Below are positions 57,799 to 64,000 of a stretch of DNA of 64,000 nt, in pieces; position 1 is the stretch's first letter, and each line of letters begins with the position of its first letter. This DNA is from Fragum whitleyi (Eukaryota; Mollusca; Bivalvia; Cardiida; Cardiidae). Below the pieces are notes generated by a model, which did no database searches, was not told the origin of the DNA, and saw only the letters and a program-made list of their open reading frames with translations. The stretch lies in assembly GCA_948146395.1 (NCBI GenBank), contig OX411543.1:55284017-55348016 (forward strand), written 5' to 3'. The position numbers and the translations under genes were made by a program.

Positions 57799-60410
57799 GT
57801 AAAAAATACTTGTATTAAGCAACCACTTCAGGGCTTGTGTTTGACCCTTAAACCAGGGTTTTGACCCCCAAAATCTGAAAAATGTCTTAATTTGACCCCT
57901 AGAAATTTCCCCCATGGGGTCATTTTGACCCCCTTGAGGGGAATTACTAATGGTCAAAACATGGATTTAATTGCCTAAGATTTTCACAAATTACCATCAT
58001 AAATTCTACAAATTAATTACTTGGGTCATATCATTACAAGAAACAGTTAAAGTTACTCTTAAATATGCAAAATTCTATTTATGATTTGCTTTTTCTGTCA
58101 TTGTGACAGATTTGACTCCCAGAATTTCTTATGTGAGGAGTCAATAACTCCCAAATATGAAACACTAACACGAGCCCTGCACTTACAGGACCAGCAAAAA
58201 ATGGTCGTTCAAAAGCTCTAAGTGTTGCTTAGTACATATTTTGTTTACAAATAAGAAACATAATTTTGATCGAATATGTATTTTATTTCTAAATGATATT
58301 GTGCACAACAAACTCAATTCTTTTGTAAGGATAAAGTGAAGTTACATCCCTTTGCTTACAAAAATATTAGAATTTATCACTAATCTTTGTTATTCCTTGT
58401 ACAATTCTACCTATGCACATTAAGGAAGGCATCACTGATTTTCAGGGCTGATCCCTACCATAGCAAATAGGGTTTCCGGTGCAAACCCATTGAAAAACAG
58501 TTAGTGTCAACCATCGGATTGTAAATACAGGGATCATTCTGGCTCAAAATATCATGTGCAAAAATATCTCATTTAGTCAAATCAAACAAGGAATTAAGAA
58601 TATTTGGCAAGAGATTTTACCAAAACATTCACTACATTTCACTTTACTTTGAATTTTTTCTCTCATTAAGCCTATTTCAATGAGATTTCTGCTATAAAAA
58701 TGAGAGAATCTCTCAATATCTCACCCCAAAATTATCCCTGTAAATAGGATAAAAGAATGTAAAAAGGTAGGACCAAAAAAAAGTTTTATTTTCGTACATG
58801 AAAAAAAGAAAAGTTTTATTTTAAGATTATTCAATTTTCCTTTTCGACTGCCCTCTGATGAGTCCAGTAAATGTTTTCAGAGAAGAGCCCCCAGTTATAC
58901 CTAAAGGAAGATCAACACATGAAGTGATCCATGGTGAAGAAAATAAGAGCATAAATAATTCAGAGAGAAAGAGGGTTCCTGATGGGAGGAAAAAAGAGGA
59001 AGAAAAAGGTATCAAATTTCTTGTGATTAATTTTGATGGCTTAGGGCCAAACAGTTGTTACTGCCTATATTTTTATAGCTGATGCATTGCAATGTACAGT
59101 AAAACTTGTGTTAAGCGACCACTTAAGGGACCACCAAAAAGCGGTCGTTTACGGGAATGGTCGCTTGGTACAAAATATTATTAATAAATGTGACGGTTCA
59201 TTTTGATAGCATTTAAAGATTGTCGGTCAAGTCATACTGAAGCCTATGATGTTTAAACCCATTAGAATCGTCTTATTGAGACAATTCTAATGGGTTCCAA
59301 CAACATAATATTCAACAATAACCGGTTTTTCAATAAGATATCCTCTTTTTCAGAGATTTTGCTTACGGTGAAGGGACTTTTTATCATGGTCGCTTAGTAA
59401 AATTGGTCGCTTAATAGACGTGGTCGCTCGAGCAATATCGAATGTACTTTGAATCTAGAGCTAGGACATGTACTTGAGTACCCGATTATCAGGTAGGGTA
59501 ACATTGCTACCCAGGTTCTTAATCATTACCCAGGGTAACATTGCTACCCAGGTTCTTAATCATTACCCAGGGTAACATTGCTACTTAGGTTCTTAATCAT
59601 TACCCAGGGTAACATTGCTGCCCAGCTTCTTAATCATTACCCAGGGTAACATTGCTACCCAGGTTCTTAATCATTACCCAGGGTAACATTGCTACTTAGG
59701 TTCTTAATCATTACCCAGGGTAACATTGCTCCCCTCGTTCTTAATCATTACCCAGGGTAACATTGCTACCCAGGTTCTTAATCATTACCCAGGGTAACAT
59801 TGCTGCCCAGCTTCTTAATCATTACCCAGGGTAACATTGCTACCCAGGTTCTTAATCATTACCCAGGGTAACATTGCTACCCAGGTTCTTAATCATTACC
59901 CAGGGTAACATTGCTACCCAGGTTCTTAATCATTACCCGGGGTAACATTGCTACCCAGGTTCTTAATCATTACCTGCTATCTGAAATAATGTTTAAGCAA
60001 TATGTACCCTTGGGGATCAAATTCAGAAAAGAATTGAAGACTGTTTTAAACGGTCTTTAATTCTATTCTGAAGTTGATTTGAAGATGGTCTAACTGACTT
60101 ACATCAGATAGTTTGCAGAGTCTTTGTTACCCCTGCGTCCCTTAAAACCATGTCGGATATTGTATGTTCAACTCACCTGTACAGAAATTCTGGATTCCCA
60201 TATGTTTTTATTTGGTAAAATGAATATTTATGGACAGTAATCATTGGGTAATAGAATATCCACGAGTAACGAGATCTTGGGTACCCGGATACAAAATATC
60301 TACTCGTTCCCAGCTCTTAATTGAGTTTGATTTATTTGGACTAATATTTGCAAATGATTGAACAGGTGAAATTCAACACCAAAGGGAGTCTGAGATGCCT
60401 TGTTTTACTG
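56021..60410 (+). CDS. X11/Mint (APBA) adaptor, N-terminal exons
   Basis: The first coding exon runs from ATG 56093 to 57798 (MSDSEEPREPV...), continues at 58881-59008 and perhaps 60366-60410. The product is long, acidic, serine-rich and mostly disordered, like the N-terminus of X11/Mint proteins. Two blocks resemble mammalian Mint1. KQIIDDLVQSSMARS resembles the Munc18-binding DIDQIVAEVKQSM segment. LKLKREALDNAISEIKSAIQ followed by DPIWVKR (563-569) resembles KRDAISLAIKDIKEAIEE...EPIWVMR, the CASK-binding region. X11 proteins link APP, CASK, Veli and Munc18 at synapses and in polarised epithelia through later PTB and PDZ domains, which lie to the right of the window. An in-frame ATG at 55964 lies upstream of the acceptor and is less likely. 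Confidence 0.78.
57811..58240. repeat. Family E repeat with a family D MITE nested in it
   Basis: The host repeat reads TTGTATTAAGCAACCACTT before and GGACCAGCAAAAAATGGTCG after a complete family D element (57829-58179). Confidence 0.75.
58530..58742. repeat. MITE family K, copy 2
   Basis: CAGGGATCATTCTGGCTCA to ACCCCAAAATTATCCCTG. Confidence 0.75.
58881..59008 (+). CDS. X11/Mint exon 2
   Basis: Acceptor ATGTTTTCAG; completes the split arginine to give VKREEPPVIPKGRSTHEVIH, then a lysine/glutamate-rich stretch (SERKRVPDGRKKEEEK). Ends in phase 1 at GTATCA. Directly follows the CASK-binding-like motif. Confidence 0.75.
59096..59440. repeat. MITE family E copy
   Basis: ACTTGTGTTAAGCGACCACT, then TGGTCGCTTAATAGACGTGG, with an ATTAGAATCGTCTTATTGAG hairpin in the middle. 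A relative is at about 20655-20735. Confidence 0.7.
59496..59974. repeat. 37-bp tandem array, about 13 copies
   Basis: Unit GGTAACATTGCTACCCAGG plus TTCTTAATCATTACCCA. The variable 8-bp part alternates among TACCCAGG, TACTTAGG, TGCCCAGC and CCCCTCG forms, hinting at higher-order units. It lies in X11/Mint intron 2. Adjacent repeats have no unique spacers, so it is not a CRISPR. Confidence 0.92.
60366..60410 (+). CDS. Possible X11/Mint 45-bp micro-exon
   Basis: Between an acceptor TTGAACAG and donor TG|GTGAGA lies a phase 1 to phase 1 open stretch EIQHQRESEMPCFT. Signals and phase fit the previous exon, but the peptide has no recognisable match. Confidence 0.4.
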
Positions 60411-61092
60411 GTGAGACTCCTTTATTTCGCATGTGAGGAGTGTAATGGACTCCCTTGGTACAACTAAAATATTTCAACAAACAAACATTGTAGTTCCCTA
60501 CGTGGCCTTTATCTGTTTGTCAAAATTTGAATGTGTTCACTACTAAATTTTGGCAGATACCAAAAAAAATAATTTGCTTTCATCAACTAGTATTTTGGGA
60601 GAAAAACATATATATTTGGGGAGGAAGGTATGGAAAGGGAAAAAATTATTCTTTTCTATAATTTTCCTTCCCGATATCAAAAATGGGACACCTTTTAAGA
60701 ATTTGAGCTTGGATTTCATAAGATGGGGGTCCAATGGACTAATTACTGGTAGAGGTGTCAACCTTTAAATTTCAGTCAAAACTGTTAGCAGTCACTTTTA
60801 ATAAGTAGCAGCTAAAGTGTTAAAAAGGTTATTTTAGGTCTTTTGAGTTATATTTAAAGTTATATTTATCATGATTTAGGACATCTTATAAAAACAATCA
60901 CCTGTATTGAAATGAAAACTTACCAATTTTAGGAAAGCTGGTTAATTGTTGTCAAAGGGAAATAATTCTGCCTTGTAATTTTGCACTGAATTTATTTACC
61001 TCCCTTTGCTTAAAGAAGTTATGAATATTTTTGTTGAGCTACCTTAGGCGTAACTAGGATTTTGAAATTTATACACACTCAGATGGCTACCA

Positions 61093-61510
61093 ACATAGAA
61101 ATAGAGGATAATCGTTTGTTTAAGTGTAAGATCGATTTATATTTCATTGAGTGAACAACAAAGGCTATATTTTCACGAGTGGCAGAGCCACGAGTGAAAA
61201 GATAGCTTTTGTTTTATCACGGAATGAAATATTAATCGATCTTACATGAAAAACAAATGATTATTCTATTTCTTTAATGCAAAAATGAGACAAAATGTGA
61301 AATTTCTAGGACATATTTTCGTAAAGCGCGTCATTTTGCGCGTGATTGCTATGCAACGTTCATTGTGACGTCACTTATTTCACCCCGCATAGATGACGTC
61401 AGATAGGATGAAATGGACAAAAGCAAGGTTTAAGTTTTTGATAATTTCACTGCTTTTGCGGTGAGTTTATCAAGTGATAATCTACCGTTATTTCTCGATA
61501 AACCACCAAA
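61093..61510. repeat. Palindromic repeat family H, copy 2
   Basis: Inverted relative of 38490-38935, with the same GATAATCGTTTGTTT hairpin and GTGACGTCAC / GATGACGTCAGA sites. Confidence 0.82.
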
Positions 61511-61526
61511 AAGCATTAAAGAATAT

Positions 61527-61770
61527 ATAGGATTAAGGTGATATGTGGACTGTGACAAAAGATGAATGTCCTCCCTCCACTCCCCTTGTCTATGAATTGA
61601 ACGTTGGTGAATAATCAAAATTTCGTAATTACAGCTTGAATAACTAAAAATTTCGTAATTATAGCTTGAATAAGCTGTAGTTTTAATGTTATGATCATTC
61701 AAGAACAACATTTTTTGAAAAGGATTTATTTAGAACTTAATGCATTTGCGTAATTTACGTAATGGTAGCT
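61527..61770. repeat. MITE family C copy with a 31-bp internal duplication
   Basis: AAATTTCGTAATTACAGC and AAATTTCGTAATTATAGC occur twice in a row. Confidence 0.72.
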
Positions 61771-61849
61771 AAGCCCTTGTCAGCATTTTATGAATTTATG
61801 GATTAAAATGATTGTTTCCAAATGAAACCCTATGTTGTGAGTACTAATT

Positions 61850-62098
61850 TTAATTGAGCCTGTGCGTGAGATTTCCAACAATTTCAAAAATGCGCAAAGC
61901 AAAGACTCTGACCAGCCTGTGCATCCGCACAGTCTGACCAGAGTCTTCACTAGGCGTTTAGTGGATAGGTAAGGTCTCAAAGTATCTGTAAGCCATCAGG
62001 TAACTTTATATTAACAGTATGTGGCTGTTAACGATACTGAATATTTCCACCTCACGGACGTTTCAAATTGTTGGAAATGTCACGCACAGGCTCAATTG
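61850..62098. repeat. MITE family J, copy 2
   Basis: TTGAGCCTGTGCGTGAGATT and ATGTCACGCACAGGCTCAA ends, inner CAGCCTGTGCATCCGCACAG hairpin. Confidence 0.85.
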
Positions 62099-62159
62099 TC
62101 TTTATGAGGAGAATCCAATGAGTACGCACAACATAGGATTTGTGAAAATAGTTTCAAAT

Positions 62160-63190
62160 TATTAGCTTTGTTGTTTACGGAGAAATCCCTATTTATTGTC
62201 ATCACCTTGGTGTCATTAATAGCTATTGCATTGTTTTTGGCATAGGCATTTGTGTAGGTTTAGCATGACAAACTTTAAATCTTGGTCATATCTCTGTTGT
62301 TATTAAAGATATCTTTATGAAACTTAGCATGTGTGTTCACCATTGCAAGATCCAGACTATCGAGGGGGATAGCTCTGAAGACATTTTTAAAGAGCTATGC
62401 CCCTATTTGACTTAAAAATTTTTCTTGATCAAGAACCTGCAGCTGAGCCTTGGCACACATTGATGCTGCCCTTGTTTTCTTTTAAAAATCCAAAACACCC
62501 CCTCTAACTGTAGTTCTGAATTGATAAATGATTATAGTGAAGTCTAAGAATCGAAGTTAGGGAGCTCCACCTTGATGATATGGGGTCTTTTGATTCCCAG
62601 AATTCTCTTTAGAGTAAATTTAGTTTAGAAATTGTTAATTCTTTTAACCACTGAATTGCTGTTCATGACATATGCCTTTTGTACTAAATTCTTGGCACCC
62701 AATTTAGACTGATCTTAACCTTTCCTGTTAGCTTTTTACTTTATTACTGGGTTGGGGGGGGGGGAACCATAGTCAGATTAATCAAATTGTCCCAAAAATG
62801 ATTCAAGTTTAATTCATCAGAACAAGGGTTAACATGAAAGATCACAAATCCGAAACCTCCTAGCAGTGATAATCATCTGTAAATATTCTGGAAAATTTCT
62901 GTAATTTCTATCTAGTTAAGATGCCTATCAAGTGGTTTTATGGTTAAATCAATGCATTGTTGCATTCTCCCCAGAGCAATTGATGGAGAATGTTCTTTTT
63001 GAGCTTGTTTTTTTTTGGAGAAAAAACCCAGATACTGCTATAACCTTGGTGTCAAAATCATTTTGGTCTTTTATGTTGTGCAAAGACTTTGATATTTTAA
63101 AATATCTCTGATATCACTGAAGGCATTTCACTTGGAACTTGGCTTATGTGTTCACTATCTAAATGGCAATGTATGCTATCAAGGAGAATA
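62160..63190. other. Diverged repeat units, no gene seen
   Basis: Two diverged relatives (about 62190-62470 and 63040-63195) share CTTGGTGTCA, AAACTTAGCATGTGTGTTCA and GGGG-ATA-CTC blocks. No coding exon of X11/Mint is recognisable here. Confidence 0.45.
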
Positions 63191-63196
63191 ACTCCA

Positions 63197-63441
63197 GGGG
63201 CCTGTTTTACTAAACATCTTTCGATCATTTTTTGCGTAAATCAAAAATTAAATTTGCTCTACAGAAGTAACTAATCATGGAATTCTGCCATGCAAAATCT
63301 CATTTGAAATGTCTTCTAAAGACGATTCAAATGAGATATTTTGTATGGCAGAATCTAACAACGAATGAAAATACCAGGTTCGATTTGTGACTTTGACTTA
63401 AGATCATTTTTTTGGCAAGACGTTTTGTGAAACGGGCCCCA
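63197..63441. repeat. MITE family B copy
   Basis: GGGGCCTGTTTTACTAAAC to GTGAAACGGGCCCC, perfect outer palindrome. Confidence 0.85.
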
Positions 63442-63742
63442 GGTTCATTTTGTGCTAATCAAGCCCCATTTTTTACTTAGACTTTTATTTCCCTAATCTA
63501 TGAAGTAGTTATACTATCCAGCACCCTGCAGCCACTCAGACACAGAAGGCAGTGCTCTTGTTTATCCATAAAGTCAGCATTTCATTAAGGTTAACTTTTG
63601 ATCTATATATCATTACAGACATTAATGTATACTGTAATTTTGAACATGATTTTGGTAAGAAGTCACGATTTCTGTATTTTTCTGTATTCAATCCCTGGCA
63701 AAACACTCCTGAATTTGACAAACATATTGTGGTTTTTATTCT

Positions 63743-63905
63743 AAAACCTCGTAACTGCAGCTTGATCAAAGCTGTTGGTACGAGGTTCAGAATAACAACA
63801 ACAATATTCATTAAATCAAGGGGCTAGTGCATATCTATTGTAGCTGCCTATGATTACATAGACACTTACAAAAAATTAATAGACTTGCACTAACCCCTTG
63901 ATTTT
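63743..63905. repeat. Two small hairpins near the right edge
   Basis: AACCTCGTAACTGCAGCTTG pairs with its inverse ending at 63787. CAAGGGGCTAGTGCA (63820) pairs with TGCACTAACCCCTTG (about 63887-63901). Confidence 0.7.
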
Positions 63906-64000
63906 CTTACCCCCTATTGAAAGGTTTTGTCTGAAAATAAATCCAATTATTGTTGAACAACCAAAAAGGCCATACTACCTACACCTTGAATAGAGCTGTA

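Noticed and set aside
59496..59974. CRISPR-like regular array
   Set aside because: Units are directly adjacent 37-bp repeats with no unique spacers, in a eukaryotic intron.
60543..60768. 72-codon frames on both strands
   Set aside because: Low-complexity lysine/phenylalanine content, no splice context matching X11/Mint, no recognised motif.
63536..63827. 91-codon frames on both strands
   Set aside because: Mutual shadows crossing a hairpin repeat; no family resemblance.

Overview
This is an AT-rich eukaryotic window with long introns, almost certainly from a bivalve mollusc. The evidence is GT-AG introns, dense short palindromic (MITE-like) repeats, GACGGACGG microsatellites, and invertebrate versions of animal-only genes. 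The exact species cannot be read from the sequence. No prokaryotic genes, rRNA genes or CRISPR arrays were seen.

Left part and middle, minus strand (110-45573). Sixteen exons can be joined with a consistent reading phase, about 740 codons. The first thirteen (45573 down to 5888) encode a signal peptide and macroglobulin domains MG1 to MG5 of the alpha-2-macroglobulin / complement C3 / CD109 family (thioester-containing proteins), including the hallmark QTDKPMYKPG and VEEYVLPKF motifs. The next three (5341 down to 110) encode fibronectin type III domains that look like the distal ectodomain of the netrin receptor neogenin/DCC/Frazzled. The bait region, thioester and C-terminal parts of the macroglobulin family are missing, and so are the Ig and first FN3 domains of neogenin. 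Either this is a chimeric receptor gene or two incomplete genes have been placed head to tail (nested genes or an assembly join). This junction is the main finding.

Inside intron 11 (6615-14210) lies an apparently complete 6.4-kb DNA transposon (7711-14143, plus strand). It has 25-bp terminal inverted repeats, a 4-bp ACAG target duplication, subterminal copies of a CAACTCCGTTAC motif, a four-exon transposase with a possible D-D-32-E triad, and a second overlapping reading frame upstream.

The first intron (about 15.8 kb, 29693-45499) and the other introns are filled with MITE families, a large inverted minisatellite, microsatellites, a tRNA-like SINE and LINE fragments. From 45.6 to 56.0 kb there is intergenic DNA with repeats and a decayed minus-strand LINE (reverse transcriptase with YADD).

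Right part, plus strand (56021 to beyond 60410). This holds the N-terminal exons of an X11/Mint (APBA) adaptor gene: a very long acidic, serine-rich exon ending in the KREAL...DPIWVK region that matches the CASK-binding segment of Mint1, then one clear and one possible further exon. The PTB and PDZ exons lie outside the window. Its introns carry a 37-bp tandem repeat array and further MITEs.
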